64,000 bases of DNA. Origin: Coniochaeta sp. PMI_546 (lineage: Eukaryota > Ascomycota > Sordariomycetes > Coniochaetales > Coniochaetaceae). The translations under genes and the position numbers were made by a program. This document shows, piece by piece, positions 46,701-58,616 of this stretch. The notes beneath the pieces are model-generated. The model had not been told where the DNA came from, did no database searches, and saw only the letters and a program-made list of their open reading frames with translations. Every line of letters begins with the position of its first letter. Within the stretch, counting starts at the first letter, position 1. The stretch lies in contig MU271146.1 of the NCBI GenBank assembly GCA_021432605.1, positions 806,001 through 870,000 of the forward strand. Reading direction: 5' to 3'.

Positions 46701-48162
46701 GTTCATGCCCACCTGGTTGCTCATGCTGAGACCCATAGCCTTGCTCCTAAGCAAGATCTCGGTAGTCCCGAGCGCGCCGGCACCAAGAAACACAGCCTTC
46801 TTGGCATACACCCACATCAGATCCCCGTGCAGGTTCGCCTTGAAGTGGCCCCTGTTCCGGCCGTGCCAGGCAAAGTAGATGATGTAGCCCTCGCGATCCT
46901 TGGCCTTCTCGATGTACCGGGCCTCGCACTCGCAGAACATCTCGGCGCCCCAGTTCCAGGCGTCGGCGAGGTACGTCACCAGCGTGGTGGTCTTGGAGCC
47001 GTCGTTGACGCCGGTGCAGTCCTGGCCCGTCATGGCCGAGGGTGACATCTCGACGCCGCAGTAGTTGGGCCCGTTCTTGAAGCGGGTCGTCTGGCGGACC
47101 TTCTTGAACTTGTCGCCGAGGCCCAGGGCTTCGGCTTGCTTCTTGAGCAGCTCGAGCTTGGGCAGCTTGGGCCAGTCGTCCGGGTACTCTTGGGGTTCGA
47201 GGACCTGCTCTACCTTGTCGTAGTCTGATTTGATTGTCAGCGGATTGCCACAGGTAAGCGAGTAAATGGCGGACGGTGCTTACATGACTCGAAGTCCTGG
47301 ACGTTGTTTCTGATCTCAGGGGGCCACAGCTTCATCCCCAGCGTGCCTCTGTCAGCTGGCATGAAGACATTGGCGTTGATCAGACTGGTGCCGCCGAGAC
47401 CTGGATGGATGTTAGTCGCTCCTTGGTATCCATATGGGTGCAAGGGTCGATATCAAACATACCATTGCACACGACAGCATTCTGTCCCTTGCCAAAGATG
47501 AGGTGGTACATCCCCGTCGGGTTCCCGCCATCCACCTGCGTCCCATTGAGGAAAAAGGGGGCAAACGAGCCGGAATAGTGCAGTTCCTTGAACGCCTCAG
47601 CGGTACCCGCGGGGTACTCGCCAGGCCACTTCTCGCTTCCGCGCTCGAGCAGACACACCGACTGGCCCGTCCGAGCCATGCGCGAGGCGGCGATGCCTCC
47701 GCCGTAGCCGGAGCCGATGACGACGCAGTCGTAGCTGTTGCGCATCAGCTCGACGGGCTTGGAGATCCTCGGGAAGGCCTTGACTCGGTTCTCGTCGGCG
47801 TAGGTGCGGATCTTGGCGCGCGAGCGGCCGCTGGGACCGTTGCCGGATCCTTGCTCGTGGACGCCGAGGGGCGTTATGGGGTGAGACATCCTGTGGTGGA
47901 GGTGGAACTCGTCGCCGTCGTGGACGCCGTTGCCGTTTGTGATGGATACTGGTTCTGGTGCCGGGGCATTCGGTGGCTGGTAGGGTTGCCTCTCCTCGGG
48001 GCACTCGTCCACGGTGGGCATGTGGTAGTCGCCGTTGCCGTTGGATACGTGGCCGTTGGACATGATGTCTGGGTGTGAGAAGTTTCCTGGAGTCGGAGGA
48101 GGAGAAAGGGGCCCGTTCTGCCCGTTCAGGGTGGTGACGGGGAGGGAGGATGTGGCTGCCAT
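43777..48162 (-). CDS. GMC sterol-oxidase-like / alpha-beta hydrolase fusion protein
   Basis: Five exons (47463-48162, 47284-47400, 46669-47224, 46270-46607, 43777-46211) join in phase to 1381 residues. After a disordered leader of about 130 residues comes an FAD domain (YDCVVIGSGYGGGIAASRMA, then CLLERGSEKWPGEYP) and a cholesterol-oxidase-like GMC body with GLGGTSLINANVF, VTVHPIGGAHMARD and a C-terminal VALGANPFAT. A linker domain follows (about 660-950). The last 400 residues are an alpha/beta hydrolase with the elbow AHCMG, in which Cys1115 takes the place of the usual Ser; a possible acid is in VGGDNAVLSPE and the His in GYGHLDCWMG. Cys nucleophiles occur in dienelactone hydrolases and PHA synthases. 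Oxidation of a sterol or similar alcohol coupled to thioester or ester chemistry is inferred. An upstream in-frame ATG at 48201 has a weaker context. No signal peptide is seen. Confidence 0.87.
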
Positions 48163-51100
48163 GATATCTTGCTGTCTGTGTATGCGACTGTGGGAGGACA
48201 TTGACAACGGCAAAGGAACTAGCTCGCAGCCTCGACTGTCTTCTCTGCGCCACCAACGATGGCGTCTATGGGAGGGTGGGAGAGAGTATCACAGTGGTTG
48301 CAGGGCAGCGGCGCAGGGCCAAGGAGGTCCGAACTGGTTCGCGCCCAAGTTGGCGCAAGTCGCAAGGCAACCAGTCGACAGAGTTCAGGAAAGGAAGATG
48401 TTGTAGACACGGAGCAATGTTCAGCCCGCTGGCGATAAGTTGCGACTACTTATCGGCTCTCCCACAGCTGTACGTCTGCGTCTACCACAGTACCTTGGCG
48501 GAGGGTACGATCATGCGATGCTAGTGGTCTATTAGCGCTTGTGGCTTGCTGAATCGCCAATCTGGACTCGAGATGCATGTGAGGACGGGTAGACATGCAG
48601 CGACGGTAGGAATGTGTAGGAGAGTGTCGTTTGCGTCGAGACATGTATATACACCTGAGCAAAGGGCAAACAGATCCCGCAAGAAAGTTCAGTAGAAGTA
48701 ATCGAGGGCAACATAGTCCTCCACTCCTCCTGTCAAAATGGCAAGCTTCCTCGGCCGACGCCCAGCAGCTGCGCCTGTCCAGCCATCTCCGATTCGCTCT
48801 TCCAGTTGCGGCTGGGCTGAAGAAAATAGTTCGCAGCTAATAAACGGACGCAGACCGAGCACACAATTGGCTGCTTCTACGGGGTGGTGGGTAGAGGATC
48901 AATTGGGCTTAGCGACTGAACGAGTACCCTTGTAGATGCAGCACTATCGACCGGAGAAAAACGAGACAGACAGGGACCATCACGGCGGGACTGGCGGGAA
49001 GCGGGCCCTAGATGGAGACTCCGTCGATGGCGTGGCAGCCGAGGACAATAGACTGTTGTTGATCCCCTTGTCGAACGTCCGTCTTGCGGGCCGCACCCCT
49101 TCCCAGCGGCACTTACACACGGCGAACAGAGCAAGTCTAGACTCCTCATTGTTCTAGACTTTGTCAGTGTCAGAGTGGAATATTCCAGTGCTAGCACGAG
49201 TGGAGGAGGTGAGGAGACAGACGATCCAGATACTACAGATATTGCCATATGACACATTGACACTCCAGTGTGCAGTGTGACCCAAGATTCTCCGCCACAG
49301 AAGCCATTTTGGGTGCTTTTTACAGACAGACAGGGTACCCTATAGGTAATGGAGATCAACGGACTAGTGTAGACTAGATGAACAGAACAGAGGGGAACGA
49401 ACTATCACAGATGCGAGTCCAGAACCACCCCGCCATGGCCGCCATGCCATTCAAAGTCGTCCAAAGATGGAATTAATTACATCCCGGCCACCAGGGACAG
49501 CTCCTCATTGGGCAGGAAACGAGGCGATGATGGAAAAGATAAGCACCATCGTCCCAAAGTTTGTGATGAGGCACAGCACAGCCTTGGAAGCTCGTTGCGA
49601 CCGTCTTCACTCCCACACTCTTAACAGCCTTCTTCACATGTTTTCTCTCCCGCGTTCGTCATAGGTATCTCTCATCCCAGGCAGACGACCTAGCAAGGCA
49701 TTGGCACCGGAATGGGTGAGATCAATGATGACAGCGCAGTCTCGAATGTACGCCACAAGATCTCTCTGTGACTGTCCATTGGCCCGTCCAGCCTCGCCTT
49801 CGGAGCCACCACCGAGGTCCCAAAACTCTAATACCGTGATGAACGGCGTCGTACAGAGAGCTCAACGCTGCCTCACCGAACGATCCTGCCACTCCTTGCT
49901 GCCGGCCCAGAACAAGATGGTTCCAGCCGCATCTTGATGCAGGCAATCAATCCCCATACCAAGCCCGCGGCGACGTATGCATATGCTATTTCCTCCCCCT
50001 CCAACATGCACAAAGTCGCCAGAACAAAGTAAGCTGCCTCACGAACCTGCATCAAACGATGTACGACGGACGCTAGGCTCCATGCCGGACGAATCCTTCC
50101 ATGCATGGCCCGAACAATCCAGCTCCGCCGCGCTTCGTTCGTTCATGGGCTTGCTCTAAGTTCTTACATGCTTCTTCCAACGGTCCTGTCGAATGGAAAG
50201 ACGTGCTTGTCAAGGCCCGTCATCATCTGATATCCAGCTAATCGTCCAATCAACACCCCGTCCCAACCTTTCGACGACTTTCGTCCCTTTTTGCCAAGAC
50301 TCGGAGCCGTCGTAGGGCTGAGATGCGTGGGGCTACCTACCGTGTCTGACATTCCGGCTGAGGGCTCAAATGCTCGGTGAACGCTGGCGATTAAGTTGCC
50401 GGCCACAATTGCCATCATGCCGACGTGAGCTCGCCGTTGAGCCTTCCCTCTTCAGCCTCTATGGCGATGAAAGACGTGTGTCTCGCAGGAAATGGTTGAA
50501 ATCCATGACTAGCATGCTGCAGACCGGAGATTGCACAACGTTAACCTATTCAAGGTGACGATAGCACGAGAACTGTCCTAGGTTGCACAGCTCCGCCTGG
50601 TTCAGGGGAATCTACTCAAGTCAAGTGCTACGACGGAGCTATTCTCAGACCGCGTGTGCATTGTTCTACGACCCGCCCCGAACCCAGTCCCTCGGGTCAC
50701 ACTTCCAGGATCTGACCTCGCCTTACGAAACAGGGCCACGAAATGGTGTCAATCCCTTCTTTGCCTCGAGGTAGGTCGAGTACTATGCTTTCCCGGGATG
50801 AATCCCTCAAGGTTTGCTTGGTGTGTGTTCCGTAACAACCTGAAATACGGTCTAAAGCAGGACATTGTGAAGGTGATTGCTGTACATCAAGAACCTCTAG
50901 CAACACAGTCACGCGTAGCCAACCTGGTATTCCCACGTGTATCATGGTACCTCTACCAGAACTGACATCCCGAGTCCATCTCAAACAAGATACACAGCTC
51001 CTCGAAGACGAACTCGTGACCAGACTTCTTCTCATACCAGTCACAGCGACGGTGTATAGTGTCTCTCCTCTATTACCAATTTCTCCTTTCCCCCAAAAAT

Positions 51101-51390
51101 ATACGTTTGCCGGAGAGCTTCCCCAAATCTCCAAAAAAAAAAAAAAACAACTCCTCCCGATCAACAGGAACACCACCACCACCACCACCAACCGCGATTT
51201 CATCCCCTAGTAATCGACCAGTAGAAAAGATATTACAAAAAAAGTTTCTTATGATACACAGTTCCAGGCACCCACTCTCACTTCCCCTGTACACCATCCC
51301 AATCACTAAAATCCCCCCAACCCCTCCATCTCAACTCCCATCTCTCATCTCCACATATTTATATGTCTCTCCGTGTCTCTGTGAAAGTGA
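48163..51390. other. Gene-free stretch
   Basis: About 3.2 kb with no convincing gene. A plus-strand frame of 65 codons at 48738 has a good start context (TCAAAATGG) and a TATA-like GTATATAC about 90 bases upstream, but its product is not recognisable. A poly-A run (51127-51147) and (CAC)n/(CCA)n tracts (51169-51190) lie near the right end, within the 3' flank of SEC16. Confidence 0.4.
48738..48935 (+). CDS. Doubtful small ORF
   Basis: Sixty-five codons starting in a strong context, ATGGCAAGC, with a TATA-like box about 90 bases upstream. The product (MASFLGRRPAAAPVQPSPIR...) is unlike any family I know, and the stop is not followed by anything gene-like. It could be the first exon of an undetected gene or chance. 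Confidence 0.15.
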   Translation: MASFLGRRPAAAPVQPSPIRSSSCGWAEENSSQLINGRRPSTQLAASTGWWVEDQLGLATERVPL

Positions 51391-54300
51391 TCAAGGCTTA
51401 GCCATAACATCCACATACCTCCCCCCCTTCTTCTTCTTCCCCGCCCCCTTGGCCCGCGGCCCCACCGCCCCAAGGAGGTCATCGATACTGCTCGCATTGC
51501 TCATGCTGGTGGTAGGCCTGCTCGGCGGCCCGCTCGCAGCAGACGTATTCGAGCCCGACCGCATCATGGCCGGCGGCGGCGCCCCCCCGGACGACGGCAG
51601 CGTCAGCTTATCTCCCCCAGCTGCTCCCACAGCCGGTCCCGGCGGGGCGGAGGTGGCGCTCACGACCCTGGGCGGTCCCGCTGGGCCGGGCGGGGCACTG
51701 GCCCTCCCCGCGTCGGGATGGGAGGAGGCCGGACCGCCACCGGGTGGCGTGGACCGCGCGCTCGCACTGCCGCCGCTCGGGGCCCTCGGTGGGGGAGGGG
51801 GCGTGGCCGTCTTCCTGACCTGGTCCTCCGCGGAGGCGTTCTTGTTCACCCAGCGCTTCTGCTCCGGGTCGTAGTAGAACGAGTTCGCCTCCCCGAGCTT
51901 GGCGCGGATGGGCTTGTTGGGCGTCCCCGACGACGACGACGCGGCCGCCTGCTGGGGCTCCGGGGAGGTGGACTTGTCCTTGTTGGAGCCGCCGAACCAG
52001 CCGCCCAGCCAGCCCTTCTTGGGTTGCGACTTGGCGGCTTCTGCCGAGCGTTTTGCTAGGGGGGGCCGAGGTTAGCGTGGCCGGATCTTGTAGGGAGTTA
52101 AAATCAAAGGGCACTGTGTAGACTCACCTTCTTCCTCGGCTATCTTCCGGAACATCTCGGCGTTCTCGCGGTCCTTTTCCTCCTTGGTCTTCTCGCGCGT
52201 CTTGGGCACGACGAGGTCGTCGTCCTCGTCGTCGTACATGGGGCCTCGCTTCTTTGGCTTGGGCTTGGACTCCTCGTCTGACTCGTCCTGCGTCGGCTGC
52301 AGATCCGGCTCGTACGATGGCGGTTCGTAGCTGTATGGTTGGTAGGACGGTGCCTCGTACCCGCCGTTTGTCTCTTCCGTTTCATGCTTGGCCTCAGGCT
52401 TGGCCTCAGGAGCCGGTTCCTGCGGGGTGAAGGAAGGCGGCTCATAACCGTACAACGGAGGCTGGTAGCCGGAAGCTGCGGGAGTCAGATTGTCCGCGCC
52501 AGCAGGTGCCGATGAAGGATAATATGTCCCATTGGGACCAGAGTCGCCATTTTGTTGCAGTTGTCCTTGCGGCTGATACCCGAAATTTGTCGAGGCGAGA
52601 GGCGGCGGTTGCGAAGGGTGAGACTCATGTTGTGAGACGGGCATATATGACGATTCTCGAGATAGATTCGAGACGCCTAGGCCAGTCGTCCCGTTGACCG
52701 GTTGGAAGCCTTGCACGGCCAGAGACGCGTTGTTCGGCGTGTAAGCATTGGTATAGCTAGAGTGCTGCGTCTCCATAGACGGCCTGCTCATCTCAAACGA
52801 GCCCCTGTTGAGCTCGCTAGAATTGCGCTCCATAGACGAGCGCGGCGCATATGCAGACGGCTCGTAAGGACTTGCCCCGGCAGGTGCTGACTGGGCCCCT
52901 GGAGCGTAACGAGCTGCAGTCCTGGTGGGTGCAACAGGCGGCATGGCCGGAGGAACAGACCCGCCAACCATCGCGTAGCCCGGCACCGTAGCCCCGAAAG
53001 TTTCCAAGCCGGCAGCCGACGGCGGTCGGCTGATGGTGGGCGTGCCGCCGCCGATGCGAGCGAAGGGTCCGCTCTCCACGCCATGGGTGGGCGAGCCTTG
53101 ACCGGAGCTCTCGTTGTCGTCTCCGGCAACAAATTTGTTAAATCTGTTCCAGACACTGTCGGACACCTTATTCATGCTGGGTTTCGGGATCCAGGAGTTG
53201 GATCCCTCCTTGGGCGCCAGCTTCAATCGCTTACTCAGATCCTCAACCGCGGCTTCCAGCAGCGCATGGTGATAAGGCGAGCGCCTCGTCTGTGCGGAAA
53301 TAGCGTTCAAGATTGCGTCGCAGTATTGCAGAGCCTTGTCCTTGAAGCCGTACTCAGCAAGCGTCAGGGCGTGCTGGTACTTGTACCCGGCGAGATGCGC
53401 AGTGTTGACCGGTATGTTTGGCCCGGGAGCAAGACTCAAGCCGTACTCGTAGACCTCGCTGAGCAGAAGCGGTTCCACCTCCTTCGCAAACTGTTCGGCT
53501 TGCCTCCTATGGTCTGAGCCGACCAGCACGAAGTTGGAATTGGGGTCATCGAGCCCACCGAACAAGGCTTGATTCTTCGCAAAGATGAAGCAAATGTGAG
53601 CCGCCTCTGCTCTGCCGTAGCTGGAGAGCAGCTCTCCGAGTGACTTCATCGCCCGCGTATCGTCTACGCTCCTGTTGCTGAGAATAAGGCTCAGGGTCTC
53701 CCGCCACTTGTCCAGGCCCTCTGTGACATCCTTCGCCGCGCCACCAATGCCAGAGTCCTTTGCCAGCAGTTGCAACCCAGCACGGGCATGGACTGGTACA
53801 AGTTCGTCAACGCAGTCCTCGTGATTGCCCGAGAGAACTTCGTACAGAGCAGCTAGCGACTCGTTGTTGAAGCCCGGAGAGTTCACCTCCTTCTTCACGA
53901 ACTCCTGGGTGACCTTTTTGTAAAGATCCTGAGAGACCGTATTGGCAATAAGCATTGCGTGGCCCCAGAGCCGCTTATCTGCAGCAGCCCAGACCGCCTT
54001 CTCACGGTCTCCTGCCAGGAGATAGTTCCGTAGCTCCTCGATGGATGATGGGTCAACAGCATCAGCATGCATCTTTGTCGCACCAGATAGAGCCAGTGAT
54101 CCGATATTCGCACCGGTCGTGAGCAGCGGTGAGCCGGGCCCTTGCGCAGCAAGATTCGGAGATAATATCTCACGGACAGCTTGCTCAACAGTAGGGTTCC
54201 CGTCTAGCACACCGTCATGTTCGACAAATAGCCGGAGGATCTTCCACAGCAGGACCCTGTCGTCCGCCCGCTTGTCCTCATGAGACACGTGGTGTTGGAA

Positions 54301-57300
54301 GGCCATGTTCCGTGGAAGGCTGGCTTCCAGAGTCTCGATGCCAGCAGTAAGCCACGCAGTGGTTTCTTTCTTCTTCGACTTGCCCTTGAGCGGGCCCGGG
54401 AACTTGGACAGCCGCTCTTCAAGGGGTTCGAGATCCTTGATAGTCTGGACCTTCACCTCGCCGGGGCTCCGGATGACCATGGGTGCGCTTTGGCCCATCC
54501 CATAGCGGGGCACGTCTTTCGGGAACATGGTGACGACCGTTCCACCAACGCCCCATGCTATGACCGGCACACCCTTCCATCTCTGGAGAGGATCATGTTC
54601 CCGACCGTCTGTGGGAGCGATCAGGTTGAAGTTCTGAGAGAAGCCACGTTGGCGCGTCGCGGTTGGAGATGTCTGTGTAGGAGCTGCAGGGTGTGAAAAT
54701 GCAGTCGCAAGCGGAGGAGCGGCCGTGCGAGGAGAGGTCGGGCCGTGGACGGAGGATGGTCGCGGGATAGGGTCTACGGGTTTCGGCCCAGCGCCCCTTC
54801 CATAAAGAGCGCCCGGCGACTGTGTCTGAGATCTTTGAGGTGGAGCAAATTTCTGAGCTGCAGCCATGGGATTTGGACTGTAGTTCGACGTTGCTCTCTT
54901 AGGAGGAGATAGAGAAGTCTGGTGAGTAAGAGTAGGGGGGGGTGGTGTTTGTCTTGGTCGGTAGGGAAGCTGGCCCTGTCTCTGCTCTAGCTGTCCTGGA
55001 GGCGACGATATCATTCCTTGTCCATTTGTCCCAAGTTCTGCTGCTCCTTCCTCTTCTTCTACCTCTCGGGTGGGTGGTAACGACGGCACTCGTTGAAGAC
55101 GCTGCTCGTAGGTGGAGCTGCCGCGCCTGTCCAAGTGGCCGTTGTCGGGGTGACCCGAGAGCCTTGATCGGTCGTGCGAGATCTCAAAGTGAGCCAACGG
55201 ACTCGAGGTTCGCGGCTGATGAGGAAGCACAGGAGGAGCCGGCGCAACGGGGGCTGCACCATAACCAGCACTTTGAGGACGAGAACCAGGGGGAGCAGGT
55301 GAGTAGCGGCTAGGCGGTGCGGGAGGCGCTACGCCATTCAAGTGAGGTACGCTGGGAGGTGCCGGTGAATAGCGACTGGATTGCGCAAGTGGCATGCTGG
55401 GAACAAGCGAAGGGCTTGACTGAAGGGGTGCGTACGGACTGACTCGACTCGGAGCAACCAAAGCTGGGATCTCTGGCGCAGACGCTGGAGGAGACAGCAC
55501 CGGTTGCGGTGGCAGATACTGGGCAGCAGGTGGTGGCACCACATGCGATGGAGGATGAGAAGTTGGGGGCGGGCCATGAGGGCTAGTTTGGGATGGTGAG
55601 GGCAAGCCTTTTGAGCTGTGTCTTGATGCAGGGCGTGGCTTGGTCACGACTGGCAGATCTTCGAAGAAGGCCTCTTTAGCCTTTGGCGGAATTGCCTTGG
55701 GTGCCCCAGCTGGCGGTTGAGAACCGTGACTTGATGTTGGCGGAGATAAACTGCCTACGGACCCAGCGGTCACCGGAGGCGGTGCTTGGGCATACATACT
55801 CGTACTACGAGGAGGTGCTGGCGGGCCGACTGGAGGAGTTTGAGGGGTCGCTGGTGTCCTTTGGAGGTTGTGCATGCTGACACGCTTTCTTGGCTTGACC
55901 ACCTCCATTGGGAGGTCGTACGGTGACTGATAGCCACCTTTCTTGTCAACGAAGCTTTGCGCCTTGTTCGGCTCTGGCCGTGGAGGCGGCGCACCATATG
56001 GCAGAACTGAGGCCACTGGAGGGACGGATGCAGGGGTCGGGAAGGGCGGCGGGGCCTGAACAGCGAACGGCGACGCAGAAGGAAGGTAGGGGTTCGCCGG
56101 GGCCGGAGCAGCTGTCGATTGCCCTGTTGGCAGGTACCGGTTCTTCACAGGTTGGGTAGGGGCGGCGGTAACAGGTGACATAGCAGGCGCAGCAACCGGC
56201 TCAGCAGGTAGGGTACCGGATTCGTCGGCAACGTCCTCGAGGAATCCTTCATCGTCATCTCCGAAGAAAGCTGCTGGATCGACCTCTTTTCCTTCTGCCG
56301 CATCCTCCAAGAGGAAGTCCTCGTCGTCGTCCTCGGCGAACACTTCTTTCCACTTCGCATCGAGATCGACACCAGACTCTTGTTGAGGGGCAGCTTTCTC
56401 CGCATGCGCCGCATCCTCAGCCCGGTCATCCTCTTCCGGAGTCTCCTCAACAGTCGCCATATCAGCAGCTGACTTGCCCAGGCCCATATTATCCAACACT
56501 TGCATCGTGGACTTTCGCGTCAAGGGTGCCGGTTCAGGTTCCAGCGTCTCAGCAGAATCTTGGACGTGGCTGAAGAAGTCGTCTTCCTCCGCCGCAAAAT
56601 CAGCCGCAAGGTCCTTCTGGCCATGCGTTGCTTCGTTTGCCGCGTCGTTGCCGTCCGTGTCAGCATCGTGTGCTACTAAAGGTAGGCCTTCAGCGTATCT
56701 TGCGTCTGAGGCCTCCCCGCTGCTTTCTTGGACATTTCCTCCGATGTATTGTTGCTGATCGGAACCCTTTTGTAAATCGAGGAGGAAGTCGTCGTCATTG
56801 GTATCCGCGAAAGCACTGGCCAGCCCGTTCACGGCCTCTTCTGCCTCCTCCTTCTCATCTTGCCGTTCCACCTCGTGCACAATGTCTTCTGCCTGGTTTG
56901 TAGAGAGTGGATGCTCGACCTCTTCGACATTTGGGTTCTGCAGAGTCGGCACGACAGGAAATGAGTTTGTTCGGTCATTCGAGGGCATAAACGTGAAAGG
57001 ATCGGGATCCGTCTTTTGCAAGCTGAATTCGGTGTCTTCGTCATCGTTCCAGTTGAACTCGTGGGAGACGGTGCGTGCGAATGACATTGTGCTGAGGTGC
57101 TTGTTTGCATTCCCAAAAGCTTCCGCACCTTGCTCTTCCGCTGGAGCTTCCTGTGCTGCCTCCGGCCCGTGTGTGTCATCTGCCTTGTCGGATTGTAGCT
57201 CTTTTGGCTCGTTTGGTTGCGCTGGTGCTACCTCGTCGGCAGCAGTCGGCCGCTGTTCGCCTCCTGCCTCGTACTCGGGAAACCATGCATCGTCGGCGAC

Positions 57301-57483
57301 GCTCTGGTCGAATGAATCTTGCGTGTCTTCTTGCGGACTCGAGATATTTTGTATTTGTTCTGGAACTGGTGGCTCTGGCGCATGTGGTGCTGGCTGTTGT
57401 CGCGAAAGCTGCTGCTTTAGATCGATGGCCGAGTTTGGCATCAGCGCCGGATGCCACGAGGCATGGGGAGAATCGAATGCCAT
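51391..57483 (-). CDS. SEC16: Sec16, COPII coat assembly scaffold
   Basis: Two exons (52128-57483 and 51391-52055) give 2006 residues, comparable with yeast Sec16 (2195). Sec16 is a large peripheral ER protein that organises exit sites and regulates Sar1 and the Sec23/24 and Sec13/31 coats. The N-terminal 450 residues are acidic and carry repeated [16 protein letters not shown]-like segments. Residues about 450-950 are Pro/Ser-rich and disordered. The central conserved domain starts near 960 ([19 protein letters not shown]), and the Sec13/Sec23-binding helical part runs from about 1150 ([15 protein letters not shown]) to 1430. The C-terminus has the conserved GWLGGWFGG and [12 protein letters not shown] elements used for Sec12/Sec23 contact. 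The start is in an ideal context (AACCATGG). The intron near the 3' end is 72 bases. Confidence 0.95.
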
Positions 57484-58616
57484 GGTTTTGCTCTCTGAAT
57501 TGATTAAATGGAGGGTACAGATCGAATAGCCATACGACTAGTAGTTTGCCGGCGAAGTTAAAAAGAGTACTGATTCATTTGCGAAAGAGGTTAGCAAGCT
57601 GTTCATGTTCAGGTTGAATGTCTCTGGAGCGCTCTGCCGGCAGTTTGCAGCAAAATGAGGCAATCGCGAAACGCGACTGCCAACTTCTTCTGCAAGCTCC
57701 GAGTTCTGCATCATCATCATCACATCCCTGATGGGAAGAAAAGGGGGGATTTCGTACTTATTATACAGAGAGCAAATGCAGACAAGAAAAGCAAATCGCT
57801 AGTGATGGCCAGTCATCCTGTGAAATGCTGTTTTTGGTATCGTGGACAAGGAAAGCACCTCTTCCCCTTTGAAGCAGAGGATTCGAGATTCAAAAAGATG
57901 CAAGCTGGCAGTTCCAGAGTCTGACGACAGACAATCGAAGAGACAGATTGGATCGGAGGGAATGCGCCCGTATGGATCCGACGGGGGGGAATCACCAACA
58001 AAAATTGCTGGAAAAAGGAGCTTATACACAGTACCTCTAGTGTAGTGTAGTGTACTATGGTACAGGGCCTTTTACCGGCTTTCAACGTCGTGGCGTCTTA
58101 TCGCTGGCATGTCCTGTTAAGGACACACAGGCTGGTATTGACATCAGACCAGAAGACAGAGGTATCGCACTAACAGATAAGCCTGGACTCGAAGCTCTCA
58201 CACCCCCGGAAGCCACTCCACTAACTTGCTACCCCTGGAATCCAGTAAACACATGGCCTTTTTGCATGTGCTGCGCTGCGCAGTTACGCAATCCTCGACA
58301 TTCCGAGCAAACGTCCAAATACCGGTAACTGTGTAACTTATTAGCTGTCAATAACAAAACCTGATGCAACATTCGGATGTACGCCTCACTGTCGATTCTG
58401 TGATTGTTTCTTCCCGACCGGCGATCACGGAATGCATCAAACAAGACGACTAACTTGCATCCCTTGAGCAAGCAAGCTACCACAGCAGGAGCGGCCGGCG
58501 CCACCGTCAACTGATCTAGAAAGTCACCACGAATAATCCACAGACGAGAGAAGAGTCACTGCAAAGGCATACGCTGCGGCCATCCTCACATACACACCAG
58601 GGCACAGCCCAATGCG
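57484..58616. other. Divergent promoters of SEC16 and the flippase
   Basis: About 1.1 kb between two divergent genes. It contains a short (CAT)n run (57707-57722). No gene or RNA was found. Confidence 0.45.

Noticed and set aside
51391-51874. Plus-strand frame rich in Gly, Ala and Pro
   Set aside because: It is antisense to the low-complexity C-terminal exon of SEC16.
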